A stretch of 64,000 nucleotides of DNA, from NCBI RefSeq assembly GCF_900176285.1, contig NZ_FWXF01000008.1:62001-126000 (forward strand), in the 5' to 3' direction. Under the pieces are notes generated by a model. It was not told the DNA's origin. It ran no database searches and saw nothing but the letters and a program-made list of their open reading frames with translations. The position numbers were made by a program, and so were the translations under genes. Shown here piece by piece: positions 47,347 to 56,353 of the stretch. The stretch's first letter is position 1. Every line of letters begins with the position of its first letter. Source of the stretch: Desulfacinum hydrothermale DSM 13146. Its GTDB lineage: Bacteria > Desulfobacterota > Syntrophobacteria > Syntrophobacterales > DSM-9756.

Positions 47347-48354
47347 GTGATCATTGGTTCCAAAATCGACGAGGTTCGTGTGGATGGGAATCTGAGCCGA
47401 TTCGCCGACGACCTCAAGCGGCTTCGCCAGGCGGGCATGCAAGCGGTGGAGGTGCCTCCGCACGGGCTGGACGCCATTCGGGCCGGCCGGCTGGATGTGA
47501 AAAGAGCCGAGGAAGCGGCCCGCATTCTCCATGACAGTGGTATGGATCCGGCTGCGGGGGTCGCGTTGAGCCTCCATGCGCCCAACCCCATCAATCTCAT
47601 GGATCCCGCGGATTCCATGCTCCATGCGGATGTTTTGAGGGCCACTCTGGAGTTGGCCGCCCGTCTGGAGGCCTCCTGTGTGGTGGTGCACGCGGGCCGA
47701 TACATCCCCGAAGAAGCCTTCGCCGTCGGTTATGAACGTCCGTCCCGGGCGGCGTGCTGCCGCATGCTGGAACAGGAAAGGGAATGGCTCCTGGACGTGG
47801 CCTTGGAATTTCCCGACCAGGTTCTGTGCGTGGAGAACGTCCGTCCTTACCGTCATCACAGCCCCTATTGCTATGCCGAAGACCTGGAGTCCCTGGGTGT
47901 TCAGGTTCGGTCGTTGGGTCTTTCCAACGTTCGCGTGACTTTGGATGTGGGGCATGCGCACATGGCGGCGCACTACTATGGTACGGACCTTTTGAAGGGG
48001 GTCCGCTCGGTGCGCGACCTGATCGCCCACGTGCATGTTCACGACAACTTCGGTGGTGTGGTGGGCCACCACGAAAAGCAGCAGACCCATCAGATTCCCT
48101 TCGGGCGGGGGGACAGTCACATGCCGGTGGGCTGGGGGAGCGTTCCGCTGGAAGCCGTGCTGCGGGAACTGCTCCCCGGCTATGGCGGGCTGTTCATCAT
48201 GGAGTTGCGAAGTCGCTATTGGCAGCACCTGGAAGAATCCGCCCGCAATCTGGAGGACCTCATTGGGCGGGTTGAGGGCGCCCTTGGACGCTGCCGGGAG
48301 GAGAACGAATGGACCGATCAGCCCCATTCCATGAAGAACGTCGTTGGTGGATGA
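47347..48354 (+). CDS. xylose-isomerase-like TIM-barrel protein in the phn operon
   Basis: 335 residues of the sugar-phosphate isomerase/epimerase and endonuclease IV-like fold. Motifs at the ends of strands: SLHAPNP, VVHAGRY, CVENVRPY, TLDVGHAH, HVHVHDNFGG, then HMPVGWGSV and FIMELRSRY, which supply a divalent metal site. GTG 47347 has GAGGAG 7 nt upstream. It overlaps phnG by 46 nt in another frame. No phnN or phnP is present, so it is a candidate for handling the ribose phosphate made by the C-P lyase. This function is inferred from context only. Confidence 0.85.
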   Translation: MIIGSKIDEVRVDGNLSRFADDLKRLRQAGMQAVEVPPHGLDAIRAGRLDVKRAEEAARILHDSGMDPAAGVALSLHAPNPINLMDPADSMLHADVLRATLELAARLEASCVVVHAGRYIPEEAFAVGYERPSRAACCRMLEQEREWLLDVALEFPDQVLCVENVRPYRHHSPYCYAEDLESLGVQVRSLGLSNVRVTLDVGHAHMAAHYYGTDLLKGVRSVRDLIAHVHVHDNFGGVVGHHEKQQTHQIPFGRGDSHMPVGWGSVPLEAVLRELLPGYGGLFIMELRSRYWQHLEESARNLEDLIGRVEGALGRCREENEWTDQPHSMKNVVGG

Positions 48355-48764
48355 ACGTCCTGGCCGAATCGGAGCCTTCCGACCTGGAGACACTGTGGGA
48401 TCGATACGGGGAAAAGCCGGACTATCAAGTGGTTCAGGGTCCGGAAAGCGGTCTGATCAAAGTTCAGGCAAGAATCGGCGGCAAAGGACGGCGATTCCAT
48501 GTGGGTGAGATCACCGTCACCCGCTGTAAGGTTCTGATTCCCGGAAGTGCCGTGGGGACGGCCATGGTCCTGGGCTGCCGGCCGCGCCACGCGGAGATCG
48601 CCGCCGTTCTGGATGCCGCCCTGCAGGACAAACGTCGGAGATCCCATCTCCTGGAATCGGTCGTAAGACCGCTGGAGCGCCGCCTGAGGGAAGCCCGGCG
48701 CCGGGAAGCCGCCAGGGTGGCGGCTACCCAAGTCAACTTTTCCACCCTGGTTCGAGGAGAATAG
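48309..48764 (+). CDS. phnG: C-P lyase complex subunit PhnG
   Basis: Part of the PhnGHIJK core. 151 residues with PESGLIKVQARIGGKG, FHVGEITVTRC and a C-terminal helix. AGGAG lies 5 nt before the ATG, inside the preceding gene, so translation is coupled. 3 bp separate it from phnH. Confidence 0.93.
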   Translation: MDRSAPFHEERRWWMNVLAESEPSDLETLWDRYGEKPDYQVVQGPESGLIKVQARIGGKGRRFHVGEITVTRCKVLIPGSAVGTAMVLGCRPRHAEIAAVLDAALQDKRRRSHLLESVVRPLERRLREARRREAARVAATQVNFSTLVRGE

Positions 48765-48767
48765 ATC

Positions 48768-49373
48768 ATGGTGTTTCATCAGGCGGTGGCGTTCGGACCA
48801 CCGATGGGTTTTGGGGATCCTGTACTGGACAGTCAGAGGGTTTTTCGGGTCCTTTTGACCGTGATGTCCTATCCGGGACGAATCCTAAAGGTTACCCCTC
48901 TTCCGCAGGTTCCCGACGGTTTGTGCGAGGCTTCCTGGAGCGTGTTGCTGACACTGGCCGACGATGCCGTCAGCCTGTGGACGGATCTGCCGGAAAGGTC
49001 AGCCGCGCGGGAAAGCATTCACGGTCTCTGTGGAAGCCCCGTGGCGGAACGGCCGGGAAAAGCGGATCTGGTCCTGCTTACGCGACCCACGGAGCTCGAG
49101 CCTCCCTATGATTTCCGCCTGGGCACCGAAAGACGGCCTGAGCTCGGTGCAACCATAGTGATTCAGGCGGCGACGCTGAGCGTGGGCGAGGGCTTTGCCC
49201 TTTCGGGGCCGGGGATCTGCGACGAATCCTTTCTGAAGGTGACCGGAGTCCCGGAATCCTTTTGGGCGTGGCGGCGCAGCCTTGAAAAAGAATACCCACT
49301 GGGAGTGGATCTGATCCTCACGTGCGGGGCATCCCTTGCGGCGATCCCGCGGACCACTCGAATGGGAGAGTGA
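48768..49373 (+). CDS. phnH: C-P lyase complex subunit PhnH
   Basis: 201 residues. The family features GFGDPVLDSQRVFRVLL and VMSYPGR at the N-terminus, and the GPGI motif, are seen. Structural subunit of the complex. It follows phnG and precedes phnI by 2 bp. Confidence 0.94.
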   Translation: MVFHQAVAFGPPMGFGDPVLDSQRVFRVLLTVMSYPGRILKVTPLPQVPDGLCEASWSVLLTLADDAVSLWTDLPERSAARESIHGLCGSPVAERPGKADLVLLTRPTELEPPYDFRLGTERRPELGATIVIQAATLSVGEGFALSGPGICDESFLKVTGVPESFWAWRRSLEKEYPLGVDLILTCGASLAAIPRTTRMGE

Positions 49374-49375
49374 TC

Positions 49376-50512
49376 ATGTACGTTGCGGCCAAAGGTGGTG
49401 AAAAGGCGATTGCCAACGCCCATCGGTTCCTGGCGGAGAAGCGTCGGGGGAACCCCCAGTTGCCGGAAATGAGCGTGGAGCAGATTCGGGAACAGCTCGG
49501 CCTGGCCGTGGACCGGGTCATGGCGGAGGGGTCCCTGTACGATCGGAATTTGGCGGCCCTGGCCGTGAAGCAGGCCCAGGGAGATCTGGTGGAGGCGGCC
49601 TTTCTATTGCGGGCCTACCGGACCACGCTTCCCCGGTTCAGCCCGTCTCCGGTTGTGGATACGGGAAGCATGCGTGTTCTTCGGCGCATATCGGCCGCCT
49701 ACAAAGACCTGCCCGGCGGCCAAGTCCTGGGCCCCACCTACGACTATTCCCATCGCTTACTGGACTTTTCATTGATGGAGCCGGAAGCCTTTGCCGCCAA
49801 CGTGGTCTACCTGGTGGACAAGATGATCGCGCTTCCATCGCGAATACCCCGGCTGACGGAAATCGTGGGTTCCGACGACCTGGTGGAGACTCCGCAGGAG
49901 GAGCCGGACCAGGACCCACCGGTTCCAGACATCACCGAAGAGCCCTTGGAGTTTCCCGCATCCCGCAGCGCCCGTTTGCAAGCCTTGGCGCGGGGCGATG
50001 AGGGGTTTCTGTTGGGATTGGCCTATTCGGCCCAGCGGGGGTTCGGATTCCAGGGGCATCCCTTTGTGGGGGAGATTCGCATGGGATACGTGCCGGTGGA
50101 AGTGGAGCTGCCCGGAGAAGACGTGAAAGTGCGGATCGGGTCGATCCTGGTGACCGAATGCACCATGTTGAGCCGTGCGGAGGAGACGGGGGGCTGCCCG
50201 TTCGGTTTCGTGCAGGGCTATGGATTGGTCTTCGGTGCCAATGAGCGAAAGGCCATGGCCATGGCTCTGGTGGATCGGGCCCTGCGGTCCCGGGAGTTGG
50301 GCGAAGAGGTGCGTTATCCGGCTCAGGACGAGGAATATGTGTTGCGCCATTGCGACAATGTGGAATCGTCCGGATTCGTTCAGCACCTGAAACTGCCGCA
50401 CTACGTGGATTTTCAGGCGGAACTTGTGCACGTGCGCCGACGCGACGTGAAGAAATCTCAAGGCGCGGACGACCAGGGTCCATCTTCCGTCGGATCCGCT
50501 GGGGAGGGATGA
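49376..50512 (+). CDS. phnI: C-P lyase nucleosidase subunit PhnI
   Basis: Displaces adenine from ATP with phosphonate, with G, H and L, giving ribose 1-phosphonate 5-triphosphate. 378 residues, starting MYVAAKGGEKAI. QRGFGFQGHPFVGEIRMG and FVQHLKLPHYVDFQAEL are typical. GGGAG precedes the ATG 49376. Confidence 0.97.
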   Translation: MYVAAKGGEKAIANAHRFLAEKRRGNPQLPEMSVEQIREQLGLAVDRVMAEGSLYDRNLAALAVKQAQGDLVEAAFLLRAYRTTLPRFSPSPVVDTGSMRVLRRISAAYKDLPGGQVLGPTYDYSHRLLDFSLMEPEAFAANVVYLVDKMIALPSRIPRLTEIVGSDDLVETPQEEPDQDPPVPDITEEPLEFPASRSARLQALARGDEGFLLGLAYSAQRGFGFQGHPFVGEIRMGYVPVEVELPGEDVKVRIGSILVTECTMLSRAEETGGCPFGFVQGYGLVFGANERKAMAMALVDRALRSRELGEEVRYPAQDEEYVLRHCDNVESSGFVQHLKLPHYVDFQAELVHVRRRDVKKSQGADDQGPSSVGSAGEG

Positions 50513-50513
50513 C

Positions 50514-51446
50514 ATGAGCAGAACACCCGGTTTGACTGTGCCCAATCGATCCACGGAAGGCGGATACGCCCGTGGGGGGGCGTTGAAAGGGCTTCCGGGG
50601 TACAACTTCGCCTTTCTGGACGAAGTGACCAAGCGCATGATCCGCCGAACCCTCCTCAAGGCGGTGGCCATTCCCGGACACCAGATCCCCTTTGCAAGCC
50701 GCGAGATGCCCCTTCCCTACGGATGGGGCACAGGTGGCATCCAGATCACCGCATCCATTATCGGGCCGGACGACGTGCTCAAGGTGATCGACCAGGGAGC
50801 GGACGATACCACCAATGCGGTGAGCATCCGGAGTTTCTTTCGCAAGACGGCGGGTGTGGCCACCACCACCCGGACCGGCGAGGCCACCGTCATTCAGACG
50901 CGGCACCGGATTCCTGAACAGCCTTTGCGGGAAGACCAGATTCTGGTCTATCAGGTGCCCATTCCCGAGCCGCTTCGGTTCATCGAACCCCGGGAGGAGG
51001 AATGCGGCAAGGTACATGCCTGGGCGGATTACGGGATCATGTACGTGAAGCTCTACGAGGACGTGGCCCGCACAGGTCGCATCGCCACCACATTCGACTA
51101 TCCGGTTGTGGTCAACGGCCGCTACGTCATGAGCCCTTCGCCCATTCCCAAGTTCGACACCCCCAAGATGCATCGGATGCCGGCCCTGCAACTTTTCGGG
51201 GCCGGGAGGGAAAAGAGGATCTACGCGGTTCCGCCCTATACCGACGTGAAGCCTCTGGATTTCGAGGATGTGCCGTTTGAGATCGAAAGGTGGTCGCGGT
51301 GTTGTGCTTTGTGTGGAGCCACCGAGCACTACCTGGATGAAATCGTGACGGACGATGTGGGCGGACGCCGGTTCGTCTGTTCCGATAGTGACGCGTGCGC
51401 GCAAAGAAGAGCGAAAGCGGCACGGGATTTGTCCGGGAATTCATGA
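50514..51446 (+). CDS. phnJ: radical-SAM C-P lyase PhnJ
   Basis: Cleaves the carbon-phosphorus bond, releasing a hydrocarbon (methane from methylphosphonate) and a cyclic ribose phosphate. 310 residues. The radical-SAM cysteines C264, C267, C289 and C295 form the exact CX2CX21CX5C spacing of the family. The N-terminal glycine-radical region PGYNFAFLDE is intact. It starts 1 bp after phnI. Confidence 0.98.
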   Translation: MSRTPGLTVPNRSTEGGYARGGALKGLPGYNFAFLDEVTKRMIRRTLLKAVAIPGHQIPFASREMPLPYGWGTGGIQITASIIGPDDVLKVIDQGADDTTNAVSIRSFFRKTAGVATTTRTGEATVIQTRHRIPEQPLREDQILVYQVPIPEPLRFIEPREEECGKVHAWADYGIMYVKLYEDVARTGRIATTFDYPVVVNGRYVMSPSPIPKFDTPKMHRMPALQLFGAGREKRIYAVPPYTDVKPLDFEDVPFEIERWSRCCALCGATEHYLDEIVTDDVGGRRFVCSDSDACAQRRAKAARDLSGNS

Positions 51447-51490
51447 ACCTTGCATCATGAACCAAAAGAGCCGGTCTTGAGGGGGATTCC

Positions 51491-52303
51491 ATGGCGTTTT
51501 CGTCCGAAAGTTCCAACCAAGCGGAATGGGCAGCGAAGGAGCCTGTGCTGCGTGCGGTGCGCCTGAGCCACTTTTACGGCCAACGGGTCGGTTGCGCCGG
51601 TGTGAGCCTGGATCTTTGGCCCGGCGAGGTGTTGGGAATCGTGGGGGAATCGGGTTCGGGTAAGAGCACTCTGTTGAGGTGCCTTTCCGGCTGGCAGGAA
51701 CCGTCTCAAGGGCGGGTACAGATCCGGCGGGAGGGGGAGGTCCTGGATCTGTACGCCCTGGAGGAGTCCGTTCGCCGAAGGCTCCTGCGGACCCAAATCG
51801 GTGTGGTCTTCCAGCGGGCGGAGGAAGGCGTTCGCATGCGGGTCAGCGCGGGGGGAAACATCGGCGAACGGCTCATGGCCGAAGGCATGCGCCATTACGG
51901 ACGTCTTCGAGAATCCGCCCGCCGATGGATGGAACGGGTGGAACTGGACCCGGCCCGTCTGGACGATCTCCCTTGCACCTACTCGGGAGGAATGCTGCAG
52001 CGTCTGCAGATTGCCAAAAACCTGGTCACGGAACCCCGCCTTCTCTTCCTGGACGAGCCCACCACGGGTTTGGATGTTTCGGTACAGGCCCGGCTTCTGG
52101 ACCTGTTGCGGCGTTTGGTGCGCGAAATGAACCTTTCCGTGGTCATGGTGACCCACGATCTGGCGGTGGCCCGCGTGCTGGCCCACCGGCTCTTGGTCAT
52201 GATGGGAGGACAAGTGGTGGAAGAAGGCCTCATGGACCGTGTCCTGGACGATCCCCAACATCCTTACACCCAACTGCTGGTCTCTTCGCGCCTGGTGGCC
52301 TGA
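51491..52303 (+). CDS. phnK: C-P lyase ABC-type ATPase PhnK
   Basis: ATP-binding subunit attached to the PhnGHIJ core. 270 residues: Walker A GESGSGKST, signature YSGGMLQR, Walker B LLFLDEPT. GAGGGGG precedes the ATG. phnL follows after 75 bp. Confidence 0.96.
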   Translation: MAFSSESSNQAEWAAKEPVLRAVRLSHFYGQRVGCAGVSLDLWPGEVLGIVGESGSGKSTLLRCLSGWQEPSQGRVQIRREGEVLDLYALEESVRRRLLRTQIGVVFQRAEEGVRMRVSAGGNIGERLMAEGMRHYGRLRESARRWMERVELDPARLDDLPCTYSGGMLQRLQIAKNLVTEPRLLFLDEPTTGLDVSVQARLLDLLRRLVREMNLSVVMVTHDLAVARVLAHRLLVMMGGQVVEEGLMDRVLDDPQHPYTQLLVSSRLVA

Positions 52304-52378
52304 ACCCCGGCCCAGCGCGTCCAAGGCGGGTGGCAAAAGTCAAAACAAGTGGGGCTCAGGCAAAAAAGGAACCAAAAG

Positions 52379-53212
52379 ATGAATGATAACGGTTGGATGC
52401 TGCGGCTGGAATCGGTGTCCAAATCTTTCACCCTGCATACCCAGGGCGGCGCCAGGCTTTGCGTGTTGCGCAATTTGTCCCTTGCAGTGCGCCAAGGAGA
52501 AAGCGTGGCGCTCACCGGCCCTTCGGGGATCGGCAAGAGCTCCATCTTGCGGATGATCTATGGAAACTACGCCGTGGACCGGGGCCGTATTCTGGTTCGA
52601 AATCGTGGGGTCGTGGTGGATGTGACCACGGCCTCTGCGGCGTGTGTTCTTTGGCTGCGGCGCTGGACGTTGGGCTATGTCAGCCAATTTCTGCGGGTGA
52701 TTCCCAGAGTGCCCACGCGCCAGATTGTGATGGAGCCGCTTCTGGAGCGGGGAGTGGATCCGGGCCGGGCCCGGGAGCGGGCGGAGGCCGTGTTAATCCG
52801 TCTCCAGATTCCGAAACGGTTGTGGGACCTGTCGCCCACCACCTTTTCCGGAGGGGAACAGCAGCGGGTCAACATCGCGCGGGTATTGGTCGGGGAGTAC
52901 CCCGTTCTTCTTCTGGATGAACCCACGGCTTCCCTGGATCCGGCCAACCGCGAGATCGTCGTGGAAATGATCGGCCGGGCTCGTGAGCGCGGCACCGCCC
53001 TTTTGGGAGTGTACCATGACCCCGAACTGCGATGCCGGGTGGCTGAGAGAACGGTGGATGTGGGTGCTTTCGCAACATCGGCAAACAGCGAAGACGAAGG
53101 AGTAACGGATGGATCCTTTCACACGGAAGCGCTTTCGGACAAGGCTCTTGACCCTGGAGACGGCTCTCGCTCGGTCGCTGGCGGCAGTGCAGGAAACGCT
53201 CGCCTCTTGTGA
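52379..53212 (+). CDS. phnL: C-P lyase accessory ATPase PhnL
   Basis: 277 residues with Walker A GPSGIGKSS, signature FSGGEQQRVNIAR and LLLDEPTASLD. It assists PhnI. The ATG at 52379 follows AAGGA. The ABC domain ends near residue 230; the last 40 or so residues are unlike PhnL and run through the next gene in another frame, a 104-nt overlap. Confidence 0.93.
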   Translation: MNDNGWMLRLESVSKSFTLHTQGGARLCVLRNLSLAVRQGESVALTGPSGIGKSSILRMIYGNYAVDRGRILVRNRGVVVDVTTASAACVLWLRRWTLGYVSQFLRVIPRVPTRQIVMEPLLERGVDPGRARERAEAVLIRLQIPKRLWDLSPTTFSGGEQQRVNIARVLVGEYPVLLLDEPTASLDPANREIVVEMIGRARERGTALLGVYHDPELRCRVAERTVDVGAFATSANSEDEGVTDGSFHTEALSDKALDPGDGSRSVAGGSAGNARLL

Positions 53213-53561
53213 AGGACAGCCTGGGCCCATGGATCCGGCGGACGAGGCGGAAGCGGAACATCAACGCGAGAGGCTCTGGCATCTTGCAAGCCGGTATCGA
53301 CAACTGCGGCGGGAGGTACACATGGCCTTGGATCGCTTGGAAAAAGACATATACGGTTACTGCGAGGATTGCGGCGACCCGATTGGGGAATCCCGCCTGG
53401 AAGTGCAACCCATGGCGCGGCTGTGCATCGACTGCCAACGGGAATTGGAAAAACGCGGTCGCCTTTCGGGACAGGGGGGACAAAGGAGGTTTCCAGAAGG
53501 TGCCGCGTTGGATCGCATGGTGGATGTGACCTGGCGCCACCCGGAATGCATCAACGGCTGA
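53109..53561 (+). CDS. DksA/TraR-like zinc-finger protein at the end of the phn operon
   Basis: 150 residues with a long coiled coil, a DPADEAE tip (DxxDxA form) and a CX2C...CX2C zinc finger (YCEDCGDPIG, LCIDC). The ATG 53109 has GAAGGAG 6 nt upstream, inside phnL. It probably acts on RNA polymerase like DksA, perhaps to control phosphonate genes. The C-terminus is longer than in DksA. It converges with the arsC-like gene. Confidence 0.88.
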   Translation: MDPFTRKRFRTRLLTLETALARSLAAVQETLASCEGQPGPMDPADEAEAEHQRERLWHLASRYRQLRREVHMALDRLEKDIYGYCEDCGDPIGESRLEVQPMARLCIDCQRELEKRGRLSGQGGQRRFPEGAALDRMVDVTWRHPECING

Positions 53562-53982
53562 GGGGGTCCGATTCCAGCCAGTTGAGGACCTTATGTTTGA
53601 TGGCATCTCGGATGGTGCGGACGTAGGCCAATTGTTCGTCGGGAGATCCGGAGGCACGGGAGGGATCGGGAAAGGGCCAGTGGTCACGGAGGGCGATCCC
53701 GGGAAAGATCGGGCACTCCGCCTCATGGGCATCGTCACACACCGTGATGACCACATCGTAGCGCCGCCCCTCCCGGTACAGGTCGAAAACGCTTTGGGGC
53801 CGGTGTCCGCTCACATCCAAACCTTCCTCACGCATTACTTGAACCACGTTGGCAAGGACGGGCCGGGGCTCCAGCCCCGCGCTCTCCGCTTCCACTCGAC
53901 CGCGGCCCAGGGCGTTGGTGAACGCTTGGGCCATCACGCTTCGCCCGCTGTTGTGACGGCAGATGTAAAGTACTTTCTTCAT
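53551..53982 (-). CDS. arsC: thioredoxin-type arsenate reductase / low-molecular-weight phosphatase
   Basis: 143 residues. The N-terminal CRHNSGRS loop (C8) and a second cysteine pair (C82, C90 in VCDDAHEAECP) match the three-cysteine thioredoxin-coupled ArsC mechanism. It would reduce arsenate entering with phosphate. Last gene of the leftward phosphorus group; an 11-nt overlap with the DksA-like gene at the end. A phosphatase role cannot be excluded. Confidence 0.88.
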   Translation of the reverse strand: MKKVLYICRHNSGRSVMAQAFTNALGRGRVEAESAGLEPRPVLANVVQVMREEGLDVSGHRPQSVFDLYREGRRYDVVITVCDDAHEAECPIFPGIALRDHWPFPDPSRASGSPDEQLAYVRTIRDAIKHKVLNWLESDPLSR

Positions 53983-54004
53983 GAAAAAATCCTTTCTCTA
54001 ATCC

Positions 54005-54634
54005 TCATCGTTCGGGGTCGTATTTGCGAACAAAGGACTCGGCGTCCAGCCTTTGGAAATCCGGCAGGGCTTGGCGGAGCTTGTGGGGGCTCCAATCCCA
54101 CCAGGCGATACGCAAAAGTCCTTGCTGGACGCTGGTTGGAAAGCGTTCCCGCAGCAGCGTGGCAGGAACTCCGGCAACGATGGTAAAAGGCGCCACGTCC
54201 CGGGTGACCACGGCCCCGGCCCCCACAACGGCGCCGGTTCCAATGTGCACTGCCGGAAGAATCACGGCACCGTGGCCCAGCCATACGTCATGGCCCAGTT
54301 GCACGAAATGGGCGGAGCGCCACCGGAAGAAATCGTCGTCATCGGACCCCAAACCGAATTGGGCGCTTCGATAGGTAAAGTGATGCAAGGCCGCCCGTGG
54401 CAACGGATGATTGCCCGGATTGATACGACAGGCGGCGGCGATGGAGCAGAACTTTCCAATCCGCGCGTAATCGATTTGGCAATCTTCCATCACGTAACTG
54501 TAATCGTCCAGGATCGTATTCTCCAAGCGGCAACGCGCGCCCACCTGGGTCCAGGCACCCAGCCGGCATCCTCGGATCAGGGCGCTTGGGTGTGCCGTAG
54601 GTTCCTCCTGTAGACGTTGGGTTCCACCTTCCAT
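54005..54634 (-). CDS. phosphonate-metabolism hexapeptide-repeat transferase
   Basis: 209 residues of left-handed beta-helix repeats, of the group known from phn operons. Motifs: [41 protein letters not shown]. It probably acylates a sugar or phosphonate intermediate. The Shine-Dalgarno signal is weak. Confidence 0.9.
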   Translation of the reverse strand: MEGGTQRLQEEPTAHPSALIRGCRLGAWTQVGARCRLENTILDDYSYVMEDCQIDYARIGKFCSIAAACRINPGNHPLPRAALHHFTYRSAQFGLGSDDDDFFRWRSAHFVQLGHDVWLGHGAVILPAVHIGTGAVVGAGAVVTRDVAPFTIVAGVPATLLRERFPTSVQQGLLRIAWWDWSPHKLRQALPDFQRLDAESFVRKYDPER

Positions 54635-54684
54635 ACAATGTTTGTCCGCCGGCCTCGGATTGGTTTCTGGGATTCAAGGGCGCA

Positions 54685-55992
54685 TCAGAGCACCGCAGCA
54701 CCCATTTCCGCCACGCGGGACCGCTCACCCTTTCTCAAAGTGACATGGCCCGCCAGGGACTCCGATTTCAGTCGCTCCACCAGGTAAGTAAGCCCGTTGC
54801 TGCCCGCGTCCAGATAGGGATGGTCGATCTGATCCGGATCCCCCGTGAAGACGATCTTGGTTCCCTTTCCCACCCGCGTGATGAGGGTCTTTACCATGCT
54901 CGGGGTCAAGTTCTGGGCTTCATCGCAAAGGATGAACTGGTTGGGTATGCTCCGGCCCCGGATGTAGGTGAAGGTCTCCATCTGGAGCACACCCCGCTGA
55001 TGCAGATGATCGATGGGTTCCGAAGGGTCGTCGGCATCCTGGAAAAGCAATTCCAAATTGTCGTGGATGGGTTGCATCCAGGGCCGGAGTTTTTCTTCGC
55101 GGCTTCCCGGCAGGTAGCCCAAGTCATCACCGACGGGTACCACGGGCCGGGTGATGAGCAACCGGTGAAAGGCGTGCTGTTCCACCACTTTTTCCAACCC
55201 GGCCGCCAGAGCCAGCAAAGTCTTGCCCGTGCCGGCCTGACCCACCAAGGTCACCACCCGAATCGTGTCGTCCAGAACCAGTTCCATGGCCAATCTTTGT
55301 TCCTTGTTGCGGGCGGAAATACCCCAAACGGTGGCTCCAGCAAACCGCAGCGGCGTGAGAGTGCCGTCGCGATGGCGCGCCAGAGCCGACTGGGAGGGGG
55401 TGATCCGGTTTGTGAGCACGGCGAATTCGTTGGGAAACAAGTGCACGCCGGCCGGGATGGGCAGTTGGTGCTCCCGGAAAAGACGATCGATTTCCGATCC
55501 CGATACCGACAGGGTGCGGTAACCGTCGTACAGTTCGCTGTAGTTCACCCGATCACTGTCATAGTCCCGGGTGGCGATCCCCAAAACATCGGCCTTAATC
55601 CTCAGGTTCAGATCTTTGGTGACCAGAACGACCCGGGAAGATTCTTGTCCGGTGAGCGATTGGGTCAGGGCGAGAATCCGGTTGTCATACTTATGTGGAG
55701 CCAGAGCGGGGGGCAAAAAGGAGTTGTCCATATGGTTGAGCTCAATGCGCAGAGAACCGCCGTTGGCCAGGGACACTCCCCGGGAAAGGGGACCCTGGGA
55801 CCGGAGCTCGTCCAGCCAGCGGGATACCAGCCGGGCGTTCCGCCCTACCTCGTTCTGGCGTTTCTTCTGATCGTCGATCTCTTCAATGACCGCCAAGGGG
55901 ATGATGAGCCTGGCGTTGGGAAAGGAAAAAAGGGCATTGGGATCGTGAAGCAAAACATTGGTGTCCAGCACATAGATCGATTGATCGTTCAT
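54685..55992 (-). CDS. phoH: PhoH2-type PIN-domain ATPase/nuclease
   Basis: 435 residues. An N-terminal PIN ribonuclease domain (about 1-140, with LDTNVLLHDP) is joined to a C-terminal PhoH RNA helicase-like ATPase (GQAGTGKT near 250, and CDEAQN). It acts on RNA in the cytosol. GGAGGAA lies about 10 nt before the ATG. In context it is part of the phosphorus-related cluster, though PhoH2 is also general. Confidence 0.95.
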   Translation of the reverse strand: MNDQSIYVLDTNVLLHDPNALFSFPNARLIIPLAVIEEIDDQKKRQNEVGRNARLVSRWLDELRSQGPLSRGVSLANGGSLRIELNHMDNSFLPPALAPHKYDNRILALTQSLTGQESSRVVLVTKDLNLRIKADVLGIATRDYDSDRVNYSELYDGYRTLSVSGSEIDRLFREHQLPIPAGVHLFPNEFAVLTNRITPSQSALARHRDGTLTPLRFAGATVWGISARNKEQRLAMELVLDDTIRVVTLVGQAGTGKTLLALAAGLEKVVEQHAFHRLLITRPVVPVGDDLGYLPGSREEKLRPWMQPIHDNLELLFQDADDPSEPIDHLHQRGVLQMETFTYIRGRSIPNQFILCDEAQNLTPSMVKTLITRVGKGTKIVFTGDPDQIDHPYLDAGSNGLTYLVERLKSESLAGHVTLRKGERSRVAEMGAAVL

Positions 55993-56084
55993 GCGGTCCG
56001 ATTTCCTCCAAATCCCTCAACTCGGTCCACCGGGAAGGAGCTAAAGGGCTCGCTTAATTCTCAATGAATCAAAATGGCTGCCAT

Positions 56085-56225
56085 TCAACGACCCCCTCCC
56101 AGTAGGTTGAGCAGATCGATCAGAAGATCCGTCTTGGGATGGCGATTGGGAAAAAGCTTGATTTGGGCGCCGATCATGGCGGCGAGTAGGAGGCAGAAAC
56201 CCGTCAATATCAGGCATTCTCGCAT
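56085..56225 (-). CDS. tiny single-span membrane protein (46 residues)
   Basis: Starts MRECLILTGFCLLLAAMIGA, a hydrophobic membrane segment, followed by a basic tail ending LLNLLGGGR. The ATG is preceded by GGGG 7 nt upstream. It lies 92 bp upstream of phoH in the same direction. No family recognised; a real small gene is plausible but not proven. Confidence 0.45.
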   Translation of the reverse strand: MRECLILTGFCLLLAAMIGAQIKLFPNRHPKTDLLIDLLNLLGGGR

Positions 56226-56353
56226 GGAAATCCCCCGCAAAGCTCCGAACGGCCGATGATCATCTCAACGGAAGAGTCGCGCTTGCAGGTGACGGTTTTG
56301 CGACAGGTCTGCGACAATTGCGTGCACGATGAAGGGCTGAATAGGTTGAACTC

